The notes under the pieces: model-generated
What the model was told of the DNA's origin: nothing
Seen by the model: only the letters and a program-made list of their open reading frames with translations
Databases searched by the model: none
Origin: Streptomyces sp. DH-12
GTDB taxonomy: Bacteria; Actinomycetota; Actinomycetes; Streptomycetales; Streptomycetaceae
Reading direction: 5' to 3'
Length of the DNA: 64,000 nucleotides
Assembly (NCBI RefSeq): GCF_002899455.1
Contig: NZ_PPFB01000001.1
Coordinates: 806,001-870,000 of the forward strand
In this document: positions 33,043-41,000 of the stretch, in pieces
How the letters are laid out: each line of letters starts with the position of its first letter
Numbering within the stretch: position 1 is the stretch's first letter
Position numbers and translations under genes: made by a program

Positions 33043-34517
33043 GCGGAACGTTCGTCGGCATGCCCGCTTTCCCCGCGGCGGCCCGGGAGGCCGTGCGGGA
33101 CACCACCCTGCGGGGCAATCTGCGGCACGCCACGCACACCATCCGCGCCAAGCGGGCGCGGGCGGTCGCGGAGCTGGAGGACTGGGAACGGCTGAGGCAG
33201 GCCGGAATGCGGATCAAGGACCGCACGCTGCGCCATCTCGACCGCTATCTGGTGCAGCTGGAGGAGTCGGTGACGGCGGCGGGCGGCACCGTGCACTGGG
33301 CCACGGACGCCGACGAGGCCAACCGGATCGTCACCGAACTGGTGAAGGCGACCGGTGAGTCGGAGGTCGTCAAGGTCAAGTCGATGGCCACGCAGGAGAT
33401 CGGGCTCAACGAGGCCCTGGAGGCGGAGGGCATCGCCGCCTACGAGACCGATCTCGCCGAGCTGATCGTGCAGTTGGGCAAGGACCGGCCGTCGCACATC
33501 CTGGTCCCGGCGATCCACCGCAACCGCGGGGAGATCCGGGAGATCTTCACCCGGGAGATGGGCGAGTGGGGCCGCCCCGCGCCCGAAGGGCTGACGGACA
33601 CGCCCGCCGACCTGGCCGAGGCGGCGCGGCTGCACCTGCGGGAGAAGTTCCTGCGCGCCAAGGTCGGCATCTCCGGCGCCAACTTCATGGTCGCCGAGAC
33701 CGGCACGCTGGTCGTGGTGGAGTCCGAGGGCAACGGACGGATGTGCCTGACCCTGCCGGAGACGCTGATCTCGGTGGTGGGCATCGAGAAGACCGTGCCG
33801 ACCTGGCAGGACCTGGAGGTGTTCCTGCAGACCCTGCCGCGCTCCTCGACCGCCGAGCGGATGAACCCGTACACCTCCATGTGGACCGGGACCACGGACG
33901 GGGACGGACCGCGCGCCTTCCACCTGGTGCTGCTGGACAACGGCCGCACCGACACCCTCGCCGACGAGGTGGGCCGGCAGGCGCTGCGCTGCATCCGCTG
34001 CTCGGCCTGTCTGAACGTGTGCCCGGTGTACGAGCGGGCCGGCGGCCACGCCTACGGCTCGGTCTATCCGGGGCCGATCGGAGCCATCCTCAGCCCTCAA
34101 CTCCGGGGCATCGGGAGCGAGATCGACGCGTCCCTGCCCTACGCCTCGTCGCTGTGCGGGGCCTGCTACGAGGTGTGCCCGGTCGCCATCGACATCCCCG
34201 AGGTGCTGGTGCGTCTGCGGGAGCGGGTGGTGGAGGGCGGCGAGGCCGTCCGCGAGGGCAACAAGGTGCTGTTGCGGCCGGCGAAGGGCCACGCCGCCGA
34301 GCGGGCGGCGATGCGCGCGGCCCGCTGGGCGCTCACCCGGCCCGGCGCGCTGCGCACCGGACAGCGGCTCGCCTCGCGCACCCGACGGCTGCATCCGCGC
34401 ACCCTGCCGGGGCCCGGCCGGGCGTGGAGCGGGACCCGGGACCTGCCGCCGGTGCCGGCGGAGCCGTTCCGGGACTGGTGGCAGCGGACGCGCGGCGGAA
34501 AGGGGGATGCCTCGTGA
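33039..34517 (+). CDS. lutB: Lactate utilisation Fe-S protein LutB
   Basis: 492-aa protein. A DUF162-like domain in the first two thirds is followed by two 4Fe-4S clusters in CIRCSACLNVCPVY (near residue 320) and CGACYEVCPVAIDIP (near 372), then a basic C-terminal region with the short WW motif FRDWWQRT. It passes electrons from lactate oxidation. ATG 33039 overlaps the lutA stop as ATGA. Confidence 0.92.
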   Translation: MSGTFVGMPAFPAAAREAVRDTTLRGNLRHATHTIRAKRARAVAELEDWERLRQAGMRIKDRTLRHLDRYLVQLEESVTAAGGTVHWATDADEANRIVTELVKATGESEVVKVKSMATQEIGLNEALEAEGIAAYETDLAELIVQLGKDRPSHILVPAIHRNRGEIREIFTREMGEWGRPAPEGLTDTPADLAEAARLHLREKFLRAKVGISGANFMVAETGTLVVVESEGNGRMCLTLPETLISVVGIEKTVPTWQDLEVFLQTLPRSSTAERMNPYTSMWTGTTDGDGPRAFHLVLLDNGRTDTLADEVGRQALRCIRCSACLNVCPVYERAGGHAYGSVYPGPIGAILSPQLRGIGSEIDASLPYASSLCGACYEVCPVAIDIPEVLVRLRERVVEGGEAVREGNKVLLRPAKGHAAERAAMRAARWALTRPGALRTGQRLASRTRRLHPRTLPGPGRAWSGTRDLPPVPAEPFRDWWQRTRGGKGDAS

Positions 34518-35146
34518 ACAGCAGGGAGCGGATCCTGGGGCGGGTGCGCCGGGCGCTGGCGGACGTACCGCCGGGTGAGGACGCGGCGGTCGAGCGGGAC
34601 TACCTGCGCGAGCACGGGGAGCGGACCGTCGAGGAGACGGTGGACCTGCTGGCGGAGAACCTGGCGGACTACCGGGCGGTCGTGCACCGTACGGACGCCG
34701 AGGAACTGCCGTACCTGATCATGCGGTTGCTCGCCCAGCGCGGACCGCGGTACGTGCTCGTGCCGCCGGGGCTGCCACCGGAGTGGATGTCGGCGGCCGA
34801 CCCCACGCGCGTGCACGACCGCGCGGTCAGCACTCCGCGGGAGCTGGACGAGGTGGAGAGCGTGGTGACGGGCTGCGCCGTGGCCGTCGCCGAGACCGGC
34901 ACCCTCGTGCTCGACGGCTCCCCCGACCAGGGCCGGCGCCGCATCAGCCTGATCCCCGACCACCACATCTGCGTGGTGCGCGTCCCGGACCAGGTGGTGG
35001 CGTCCGTCCCGCAGGCCCTCGAACGCCTGGACCCGACCCGCCCGTTGACGTGGATCTCCGGCCCCTCCGCGACCAGCGACATCGAGCTGGACCGGGTCGA
35101 GGGCGTGCACGGGCCGCGCACCCTGGAGGTCGTGCTGGTCCGGTGA
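34514..35146 (+). CDS. lutC: Lactate utilisation protein LutC
   Basis: 210-aa DUF162 (LUD) domain protein, third subunit of LutABC. Characteristic stretches are ILGRVRRALAD at the N-terminus, VAVAETGTLVLDGSPDQGRRRISLIPDHHICVV and SGPSATSDIELDRVEGVHGPRTLEVVLV at the end. GTG 34514 overlaps the lutB stop as GTGA. No FadR- or GntR-type lut regulator is adjacent. Confidence 0.92.
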   Translation: MNSRERILGRVRRALADVPPGEDAAVERDYLREHGERTVEETVDLLAENLADYRAVVHRTDAEELPYLIMRLLAQRGPRYVLVPPGLPPEWMSAADPTRVHDRAVSTPRELDEVESVVTGCAVAVAETGTLVLDGSPDQGRRRISLIPDHHICVVRVPDQVVASVPQALERLDPTRPLTWISGPSATSDIELDRVEGVHGPRTLEVVLVR

Positions 35147-35343
35147 ACGGCCCGCCGGGAGGCGGAGGCGGCCCACGCCGTCGCAAGAGCGCGCGACACG
35201 TGCCCGCGTCCGGACCGGTGAGCGGCGGGTCGCGCGCGGACCCGGCACCGGGATCCTCCACGAGGGCGCGCGACCGCCGCACGACGTCGCCCCCGGGCCG
35301 CGCCGTGGCCGTCCCGCACGCCGGATCGCGAGAGGATCGGGGC

Positions 35344-35733
35344 ATGACCGATTCCTCAGCTCAGATCAACGCCCTCGTCGTCGACGCGACGGACCCCGAG
35401 CGTCTCGCCGCGTTCTGGTCGGACGTGCTCGGCAGGCCGGTCGTGGGGCGCACGGGCCCGTACGTCTGGCTGCGCCGGGAGAACGGCCTCGGGCTGGGCT
35501 TCCAGCGCACCGACGCGCCCGCGTCCGGCAAGAACCGGATGCACTTCGACATCGCCGCCCCCGATCCGGCCGCCGAGCAGCGCCGGATCGAAGGGCTCGG
35601 CGGACGGCGGCTGGAGGGGTACGACGACGGCGGGTTCCTGGTGATGGCCGATCCCGAGGGGAACGAGTTCTGCGTCATCCCCGCGGGGTCCTTCGAACTC
35701 GACGACGAGGGGCGCGCGCACTACCTCGACTGA
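35344..35733 (+). CDS. VOC family protein (glyoxalase-like)
   Basis: 129-aa glyoxalase-like-domain protein with VVDATDPERLAAFWSDVLGRPVV, FQRTDAPASGKNRMHFDIAAPD and a C-terminal VMADPEGNEFCVIPAGS, the typical Streptomyces glyoxalase_6 pattern with a conserved metal-site histidine and glutamate. Substrate unknown. ATG 35344 is the family N-terminus; its ribosome site (GAGAGGATC) is moderate. A hairpin follows the stop. Confidence 0.82.
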   Translation: MTDSSAQINALVVDATDPERLAAFWSDVLGRPVVGRTGPYVWLRRENGLGLGFQRTDAPASGKNRMHFDIAAPDPAAEQRRIEGLGGRRLEGYDDGGFLVMADPEGNEFCVIPAGSFELDDEGRAHYLD

Positions 35734-35748
35734 CCGCGGCCGACGGGC

Positions 35749-35772
35749 GGCTCCGGCGACGTCGCCGGGGCC
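35749..35772 (+). terminator. Hairpin after the VOC gene
   Basis: A 10-bp stem with one G-U pair (GGCTCCGGCG/CGCCGGGGCC) and loop ACGT. It separates the VOC gene from the SigR promoter of the next operon. Confidence 0.55.
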
Positions 35773-35790
35773 GGCCTCCGCGGGGCGGAG

Positions 35791-35816
35791 GGAATACCGG
35801 GGCGGCCGGTCCGGTT
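35791..35816 (+). promoter_or_regulatory. SigR-type promoter of the TPR-deformylase operon
   Basis: GGAAT (35791-35795), exactly 18 bases, then GTT (35814-35816). This matches the SigR consensus GGGAAT-N18-GTT for thiol-oxidative stress, ending 23 bp before the first gene. Confidence 0.75.
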
Positions 35817-35839
35817 GCCGGGCGCGAAGGAGGTGCCAG

Positions 35840-36199
35840 GTGGACACGACGTACTACGACCACGGAACGCCCGCCGAGCGCTGGGAGCGCGCGGGGATGT
35901 TCTTCGACGCCAGGGACTACACCGCCGCCGCGCGGGTCCTGAGCAGCCTGGTCGAAGAGGTGCCGGAGCAGACCGGTCCGCGTCTGCTGCTCGCCCGCGC
36001 CTACTACCACTCGGCTCAACTGCGCCGTGCGGAGACCGAGTTGCGGATCATCGTGGAACGGGACCCGGTGGAGCACTACGCCCGTCTGATGCTCGGCCGC
36101 ACCCTGCAGCGGCAGGGGCGGGACGCCGAGGCGCAGCCGCATCTGCGGCTCGCGGCCGCGCTGGGGGCACGAGCCGACGGGCATGCGATCCTGACGTGA
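35840..36199 (+). CDS. Tetratricopeptide repeat protein
   Basis: 119-aa all-helical protein with about two and a half TPR units (RAGMFFDARDYTAAARVLSSLVEEVPEQ, LLLARAYYHSAQLRRAETELRIIVERDP, LMLGRTLQRQGRDAEAQPHLRLAAALG). TPRs act as protein-binding scaffolds. GTG 35840 has AGGAGG eight bases upstream. The stop TGA shares its A with the start of the deformylase gene, so the two are tightly coupled and under the SigR-type promoter. Confidence 0.82.
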   Translation: MDTTYYDHGTPAERWERAGMFFDARDYTAAARVLSSLVEEVPEQTGPRLLLARAYYHSAQLRRAETELRIIVERDPVEHYARLMLGRTLQRQGRDAEAQPHLRLAAALGARADGHAILT

Positions 36200-36843
36200 T
36201 GGACACTCCGAGCGATCGCGTGCCGTTGGCCGAGAGGGTCGAGCGGCTTCTCGCCGAGGAGGGGCCGTTGCCCCTCGTCGCCGCCGGGCATCCGGTGCTG
36301 CGGCGCCGCACCGAGCCGTACGACGGACAGCTGGACCCGGTGCTGCTGGCGCGGTTCGTGCAGGCGCTGCGGGTCACCATGCGCGCGGCGCCCGGTGTCG
36401 GGCTGGCCGCGCCGCAGGTGGGGGTGGGGCTGCGGATCGCGGTGATCGAGGACCCGGCGCCGGTGCCCGAGGAGGTGCGGGTCGCGCGCGGGCGGGAGCC
36501 GCAGCCGTTCCGGGTGCTGGTGAACCCTCGGTACGAGCCGGTCGGCGCGGAGCGGGCCGCGTTCTTCGAGGGGTGTCTGAGCGTGCCGGGCTACCAGGCG
36601 GTGGTGGCGCGGCACGCGTCGGTGCGACTGACCGGGCAGGACGAGGACGGGCGGGCGCTGGACGAGGTGTTCACCGGCTGGCCCGCCCGGATCGTGCAGC
36701 ACGAGACCGACCACCTGGACGGCACGCTGTACCTGGACCGGGCCGAGCTGCGCTCGCTGTCCTCCAACGAGGCGGCGGCCCGGTACTGGGCGCAGCCGAC
36801 GGCCGGGGAGGCGGCGCGGGCGCTGGGCTTCGACCTGCCGTGA
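36199..36843 (+). CDS. def: Peptide deformylase
   Basis: 214-aa metalloenzyme that removes the formyl group from nascent proteins. All three motifs are intact: GVGLAAPQVG (66-75), EGCLSVPG with metal ligand C126, and QHETDHLDG with H168, E169 and H172. An N-terminal extension of about 30 residues precedes the usual start. ATG 36199 overlaps the TPR stop by one base. Deformylases with iron are sensitive to oxidants, which fits the SigR-type promoter (inference). It is probably a second, stress-expressed copy beside a housekeeping gene elsewhere. Confidence 0.92.
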   Translation: MDTPSDRVPLAERVERLLAEEGPLPLVAAGHPVLRRRTEPYDGQLDPVLLARFVQALRVTMRAAPGVGLAAPQVGVGLRIAVIEDPAPVPEEVRVARGREPQPFRVLVNPRYEPVGAERAAFFEGCLSVPGYQAVVARHASVRLTGQDEDGRALDEVFTGWPARIVQHETDHLDGTLYLDRAELRSLSSNEAAARYWAQPTAGEAARALGFDLP

Positions 36844-36867
36844 GCCCGCCCCTGTCGGAGGTGCCGG

Positions 36868-38325
36868 TCAGGCGTCCCGGTAGGCCTCCAGCAGCCGCAG
36901 CCACACCTCGCTGATGGTGGGGTACGACGGGACGGCGTGCCACAGCCGGCCGACCGGGACGCGGCCGGCCACCACGACGGTCGCCGCGTGGATCAGCTCG
37001 CCGACGCCGGGACCGACGAGGGTGACACCGCGCACGATCTCGTCCTCGAGGTCGACGACCATGCGCGCCCGGCCCCGGTAGTCGTCGCCGTACAGGCTCG
37101 CGCCCGCCACCGAGGACAGGTCGACGTCCACGGCCCGCACCCGGTGGCCGGCCTGCTCGGCCTCGGCGAGGGTGAGGCCGACGGAGGCCGCCTCGGGATC
37201 GGTGAAGACGACCTGCGGGACGGCCGCGTGGTCGGCGGTGGCGGTGTGCGCGCCCCAGTCCTCGCTCCGCACCGGCTCCCCGGCGGCCCGGGTGACGATG
37301 GCGGCGCCCGCGATGCGCGCCTGGTACTTGCCCTGGTGGGTGAGCAGGGCTCGGTGGTTGACGTCGCCGACGGCGTACAGCCAGTCGTGGCCGGTCACCC
37401 GGAGGGTGTCGTCCACCTCCAGCCAGGAGCCGGGCTCCAGGCCGATCGTCTCCAGGCCGAGGTCGTCGGTGCGGGGGGCGCGGCCGGTGGCGAAGAGGAT
37501 CTCGTCGGCCTCGATCCGGTCGCCGGTGTCGGTGAGGACGACGACGGTGCCGTTCTCCCTGGTCACGGACTTCACGGAGGTGGCGGTGCGGACGTCGGCG
37601 CCGGCCTCGGTGAGGGCCTCGGCGACCAGCTCGCCGGCGAACGGCTCCATGCGGCCGAGCAGGCGTTCGCCGCGCACCAGGACGGTGACGCGCGAGCCGA
37701 GCGCCTGCCAGGCGCAGGCCATCTCGGTGGCGACGACCCCGCCGCCGACCACGGCCAGCCGGCCCGGCGCGGAGCGGGCGCCGGTGGCCTCGCGGCTGGT
37801 CCAGGGGCGGACCTCGTCGAGTCCGGGCAGATCGGGCAGCCGGGCGCGGCTGCCGGTGCAGACGGCGACGGCGTGGCGGGCGGTGAGGACGCGGCGGCCG
37901 CCGTCGGGGCCGGTGACGGTGACGGTGCGCGGGCCGCTGAGGCGTCCCTGGCCGCGGTACAGGTCGGCGCCGGTGCCCTCCAGCCACTGGACCTGACCGT
38001 CGTCCTTCCAGCCGGAGGTGAAGGAGTCGCGCCGGGCGAGCACGGCGGCGGTGTCCAGAGGGCCCTGGACGGACGCGCTCAGGCCGGGCAGGCGGCGGGC
38101 GTCGGCCTGGGCGAGGACCGGGCGCAGCAGGGCCTTGCTGGGCATGCAGGCCCAGTAGGAGCACTCGCCGCCGACCAGTTCGCTCTCCACCACGGCGGTG
38201 GAGAGCCCGGCGGCGCGGGTGCGGTCCGCGACGTTCTCGCCGACCGGTCCGGCACCGATCACCACGACGTCGTAGGCGGTCGCTTCCGTGTGCGTCTCCG
38301 TGTGCGTCGTTCGCGTTTCCGTCAT
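36868..38325 (-). CDS. Pyridine nucleotide-disulfide reductase family flavoprotein
   Basis: 485-aa FAD enzyme of the dihydrolipoamide-dehydrogenase/mercuric-reductase class. The FAD motif VVIGAGPVGEN is near residue 21, the redox disulfide CSYWAC is C55 and C60, the NAD(P) motif VVGGGVVATEMA comes after residue 190, and a second FAD motif LYAVGDVNHRALLTHQG follows. At the C-terminus the usual HPT(L)SE reads YPTISE, so the base histidine of the dimer partner is replaced by tyrosine. Function may differ from true disulfide reductases. It diverges from the thioredoxin gene and could be its partner. Confidence 0.85.
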   Translation of the reverse strand: MTETRTTHTETHTEATAYDVVVIGAGPVGENVADRTRAAGLSTAVVESELVGGECSYWACMPSKALLRPVLAQADARRLPGLSASVQGPLDTAAVLARRDSFTSGWKDDGQVQWLEGTGADLYRGQGRLSGPRTVTVTGPDGGRRVLTARHAVAVCTGSRARLPDLPGLDEVRPWTSREATGARSAPGRLAVVGGGVVATEMACAWQALGSRVTVLVRGERLLGRMEPFAGELVAEALTEAGADVRTATSVKSVTRENGTVVVLTDTGDRIEADEILFATGRAPRTDDLGLETIGLEPGSWLEVDDTLRVTGHDWLYAVGDVNHRALLTHQGKYQARIAGAAIVTRAAGEPVRSEDWGAHTATADHAAVPQVVFTDPEAASVGLTLAEAEQAGHRVRAVDVDLSSVAGASLYGDDYRGRARMVVDLEDEIVRGVTLVGPGVGELIHAATVVVAGRVPVGRLWHAVPSYPTISEVWLRLLEAYRDA

Positions 38326-38375
38326 GACGTCAGTCTGGTGGGTGGTGTGCCCGACGGCCACACGGGTAGGGGCGC

Positions 38376-38401
38376 GGAATACGTGACCGGTCGGCCGTGT
38401 T
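38376..38401 (+). promoter_or_regulatory. SigR-type promoter of the thioredoxin gene
   Basis: GGAAT (38376-38380), 18 bases, GTT (38399-38401), 41 bp before the thioredoxin start. Thioredoxin genes are established members of the Streptomyces SigR regulon, which supports the match. Confidence 0.8.
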
Positions 38402-38442
38402 GTGCCGACACCCGAGCCGACAGCAGGAAGAGGGACCAGACC

Positions 38443-38835
38443 ATGAGCGCCACCGTCGAACTCACCAAGGAGAACTTCGACCAGACGGTCACCGACAACG
38501 AGTTCGTGCTGATCGACTTCTGGGCGGAGTGGTGCGGACCCTGCAGGCAGTTCGCGCCGGTGTACGAGAAGGCGGCCGAGGACAACCCGGACCTGGTGTT
38601 CGGCAAGGTGGACACCGAGGCGCAGCCCGAGCTGGCCGCCGCCTTCGGCATCCAGTCGATCCCGACGCTGATGATCGTTCGCGACCAGGTCGCCGTGTTC
38701 GCCCAGCCGGGCGCCCTGCCGGAGGCCGCGCTGACGGACGTCATCGGCCAGGCCCGCAAGTTGGACATGGACCAGGTGCGGCAGCAGATCGCCGAGCAGC
38801 AGGCGCAGCAGCAGGGCAACGGTCAGGGCGCCTGA
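38443..38835 (+). CDS. trxA: Thioredoxin
   Basis: 130-aa cytosolic disulfide reductant. The active site is WCGPC with C31 and C34, the cis-proline lies in the IPTLMIV segment, and a glutamine-rich tail of about 20 residues (QQIAEQQAQQQGNG) extends past the normal thioredoxin end. ATG 38443 has AGGAAGAGGG upstream. The SigR-type promoter just before it indicates induction by thiol oxidation. The symbol is by family; Streptomyces has several thioredoxins and this may be one of the secondary ones. Confidence 0.92.
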   Translation: MSATVELTKENFDQTVTDNEFVLIDFWAEWCGPCRQFAPVYEKAAEDNPDLVFGKVDTEAQPELAAAFGIQSIPTLMIVRDQVAVFAQPGALPEAALTDVIGQARKLDMDQVRQQIAEQQAQQQGNGQGA

Positions 38836-38853
38836 GCCGCCGGAGCCTCGGAG

Positions 38854-38869
38854 CCGGGCCTGCGCCCGG
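38854..38869 (+). terminator. Small hairpin after thioredoxin
   Basis: CCGGGC-CTGC-GCCCGG, a 6-bp perfect stem with a 4-nt loop 18 bp after the stop. Weak alone, but well placed. The rest of the region to 39091 holds no convincing gene. Confidence 0.4.
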
Positions 38870-39091
38870 ACGCGCGGCGTGCGGGGCGGCGGGCCGGGGG
38901 TTCGCGCCACCCGGCGCCGACGGGGGCCGTCGCGCCCGCCCGTGCCGCCGCGGCGGCATGAGCGCCCGCGGCCTGCGGCGGTCGACGCGCGCCCGCAGCG
39001 ACGCCATCCGCACGCACCGCATCGAGCGCTCCCGGTCGTGCGCCTCCCCGGGCACGCCCCCGGTGAGGCGGACCCTGCCGGGCGTCGAGGG

Positions 39092-40129
39092 TCAGCTGGA
39101 CTCCCGCCGCACCACCGACGCCCCCAGCACCTTGTGCGCCTCCGGCGCGGCAGCCGGGTCGCGGACGGCTCGGTCGACCAGGTCGGCCAGTTCCTGACCG
39201 GACGGTAACTCGAGGTGCACGGTGCTGAGCCGAGGACGCAGCAGCCGCCCCAGCGTCAGGTTGTCCGCGCCGACCACGGCGGTCTCCTCGGGGATGCGGA
39301 TCCCCTCGTCCTGCAGCGCCCTCATCAGCAGCATCGCGTACTCGTCGTTGTACGTGAACACCGCGTCGAGGCCGAGGTCCCGCCAGCGGGCGGCGAGCCG
39401 GGCGGCGGCCTCCTCGTCGTACGCGAGCGGCAGCTCGGTCACCGTGGCGTCCGTGCCGTGCACCGCGGCCCGCACCCCCGCCAGGCGGGGCGCGGAGAAC
39501 GTGTCCAGGCCCGGCTCCCCCGGCACGACCACGCCGATCCGTCGGCGCCCCCGGTCGAACAGGTGGGCGCCCGCGCTGTGCCCGACCACGTCGTGGTCCA
39601 TGAGCAGGGCGTGCGCGCCCTGCACGGTCTCGGGGCCGAGCGTGACGACGGCCCGCGCCCCGGAGCGCTTGAGCACCTCCACGCCGCGCGGCCCGAGCCC
39701 GGAGCCGGGCACCAGCACCGCCACCGGGCGCAGCTCGGCCCAGGCACGGGCGGCCTCGTCGTCGTGCACGCCGACGGTGCCGTACTGGACGACCGTGTAG
39801 TCGAGCAGGCTCAGCGCGGCCTGCAGATCGTTGATGAACTTGCTGTACAGCGGGCCCACGGGGAACGCGGGCGCGGGCATCAGGACCATGCGGCTGTGCC
39901 CGGCGCGCAGGCTGCGGGCGGCCGCGTGCGGGACGTACCCGAGTTCGCGCGCGGCCTCGCGGACGCGGCGGCGGGTGGGTTCGCTGATCCGTACGGCCCG
40001 GGCGTTGTTCAGCACGTAGGAGACGGTCGCGCGCGAGACGCCGGCCAGGCGGGCCACATCGGCGCTCGTGGGCACGGAGCGCGTCGGTGCGGGGGGCGCG
40101 GGGGCGGGCGGGTTCGGTATCTGCACCAT
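39092..40129 (-). CDS. LacI family transcriptional regulator
   Basis: 345-aa repressor. A Pro/Ala-rich lead precedes the helix-turn-helix ADVARLAGVSRATVSYVLNNARAVRISEPTRRRV, then the hinge AAARSLRAGHSRMVLMPAPAFPVGP and a sugar-binding-like domain. ATG 40129 (MVQIPN) is preferred over an ATG four codons upstream because it fits the usual N-terminus of this group; neither has a strong ribosome site. No sugar genes adjoin it, so its target is unknown. Confidence 0.83.
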   Translation of the reverse strand: MVQIPNPPAPAPPAPTRSVPTSADVARLAGVSRATVSYVLNNARAVRISEPTRRRVREAARELGYVPHAAARSLRAGHSRMVLMPAPAFPVGPLYSKFINDLQAALSLLDYTVVQYGTVGVHDDEAARAWAELRPVAVLVPGSGLGPRGVEVLKRSGARAVVTLGPETVQGAHALLMDHDVVGHSAGAHLFDRGRRRIGVVVPGEPGLDTFSAPRLAGVRAAVHGTDATVTELPLAYDEEAAARLAARWRDLGLDAVFTYNDEYAMLLMRALQDEGIRIPEETAVVGADNLTLGRLLRPRLSTVHLELPSGQELADLVDRAVRDPAAAPEAHKVLGASVVRRESS

Positions 40130-40223
40130 GACGTACGGCATCTTCGCAGAAGCCGTAACGCGGCCTTGAATCGGGGGAGTTGGGAGGGACGGGCCGGGGT
40201 GCGAGCGGGGGCGTCCGGGGAGG

Positions 40224-40877
40224 TCAGGCGGCGGTGCCCGTGATGCGGTCGACCAGATCGGTCCAGGCGTCCTCCAGGCGCTGCCGGGACATGCCGCACT
40301 GGTGCGTCAGGTGGTGGACCAGGGCGGGCTCGAGCTGGGCCAGCAGCGTGTGGGCGAGCAGGTCGCAGTCGGCGTCCGGGACCGCCTGGCGCAACAGCAG
40401 GGAGACGTGGTGGTGCCGCACCCGGTAGGGCGGGACGGTGAAGCGGCGGCCCGCGTCCGGCTCGGCCGCGAGCTGGAGCTCCAGGTCCTCCACGGTGCGG
40501 TGCAGGGCGGCACGGCCGAAGGCGCGCAGCCGCTCGGCCGGGGGCGCGCCCGGACCCAGCGGCGGGGGGCCGCTGAGGAAGGCGGCCTGGAGCTTCTTCT
40601 CGCTGTGGTCGAGGAGGGCCATCAGCAGACCGGTGCGGTCGCCGAAGCGGCGGAAGACCGTGCCCTTGCCCACGCCGGCCGCCGCGGCGACCTCCTCCAT
40701 GGTGACGGCGTCGGCTCCGCGCGCGGCGACGAGTCCGGCGGCCGCCTCCAGCAGGCGGGCCCGGTTGCGGGCGGCGTCGGCGCGCAGGCAGGGCTCGTCG
40801 CCGCCGAGACCGAGCTGCAGCAGCTGCGGCTCGACGGGCTCCGGGGGCGTCGGGGCGGACGGAGGCGCGGCGGACAT
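40224..40877 (-). CDS. TetR family regulator of the FMN reductase gene
   Basis: 217-aa regulator with a Pro-rich N-terminal extension of about 35 residues, then AARNRARLLEAAAGLVAARGADAVTMEEVAAAAGVGKGTVFRRFGDRTGLL, the TetR helix-turn-helix, and a helical ligand domain. ATG 40877 is chosen; an ATG six codons earlier is possible. It diverges from the NADPH-dependent FMN reductase gene, and two related palindromes lie between them. It is probably a quinone- or redox-responsive repressor (inference). Confidence 0.85.
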   Translation of the reverse strand: MSAAPPSAPTPPEPVEPQLLQLGLGGDEPCLRADAARNRARLLEAAAGLVAARGADAVTMEEVAAAAGVGKGTVFRRFGDRTGLLMALLDHSEKKLQAAFLSGPPPLGPGAPPAERLRAFGRAALHRTVEDLELQLAAEPDAGRRFTVPPYRVRHHHVSLLLRQAVPDADCDLLAHTLLAQLEPALVHHLTHQCGMSRQRLEDAWTDLVDRITGTAA

Positions 40878-40897
40878 GAAGCCAGGGTAAAGCATCG

Positions 40898-40924
40898 GGA
40901 ATGAAACTGGACCGCAGTCCGGTT
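40898..40924 (+). promoter_or_regulatory. Possible SigR-type promoter overlapped by TetR operator
   Basis: GGAAT (40898-40902) and GTT (40922-40924) with 19 bases between, one more than ideal. The first TetR palindrome fills the spacer. The match is weaker than those at 35791 and 38376. Confidence 0.4.
40909..40922. promoter_or_regulatory. TetR operator copy 1
   Basis: Minus strand CCGGAC-TGC-GGTCC, sharing the core CGGAC-N2-C-GGTCC with copy 2, whose centre is 36 bp away. Confidence 0.6.
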
Positions 40925-40944
40925 GGAGTGCTACAACTGCAAAT

Positions 40945-40958
40945 CGGACCCCGGTCCG
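40945..40958. promoter_or_regulatory. TetR operator copy 2
   Basis: CGGACC-CC-GGTCCG, perfect 6-2-6 arms, 42 bp before the FMN reductase start. Confidence 0.65.
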
Positions 40959-41000
40959 CATCGTGTCGCAGGTCATAGTCCACCCCCCTTGGAGTTCCTC

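Noticed and set aside
35753..35768. 16-bp palindrome CCGGCGAC/GTCGCCGG as an operator
   Set aside because: It is better explained as the core of the 10-bp terminator stem after the VOC gene.
38836..39091. Possible small gene after thioredoxin
   Set aside because: Frames on both strands give Arg/Ala/Pro-rich sequence without a ribosome site or family match.
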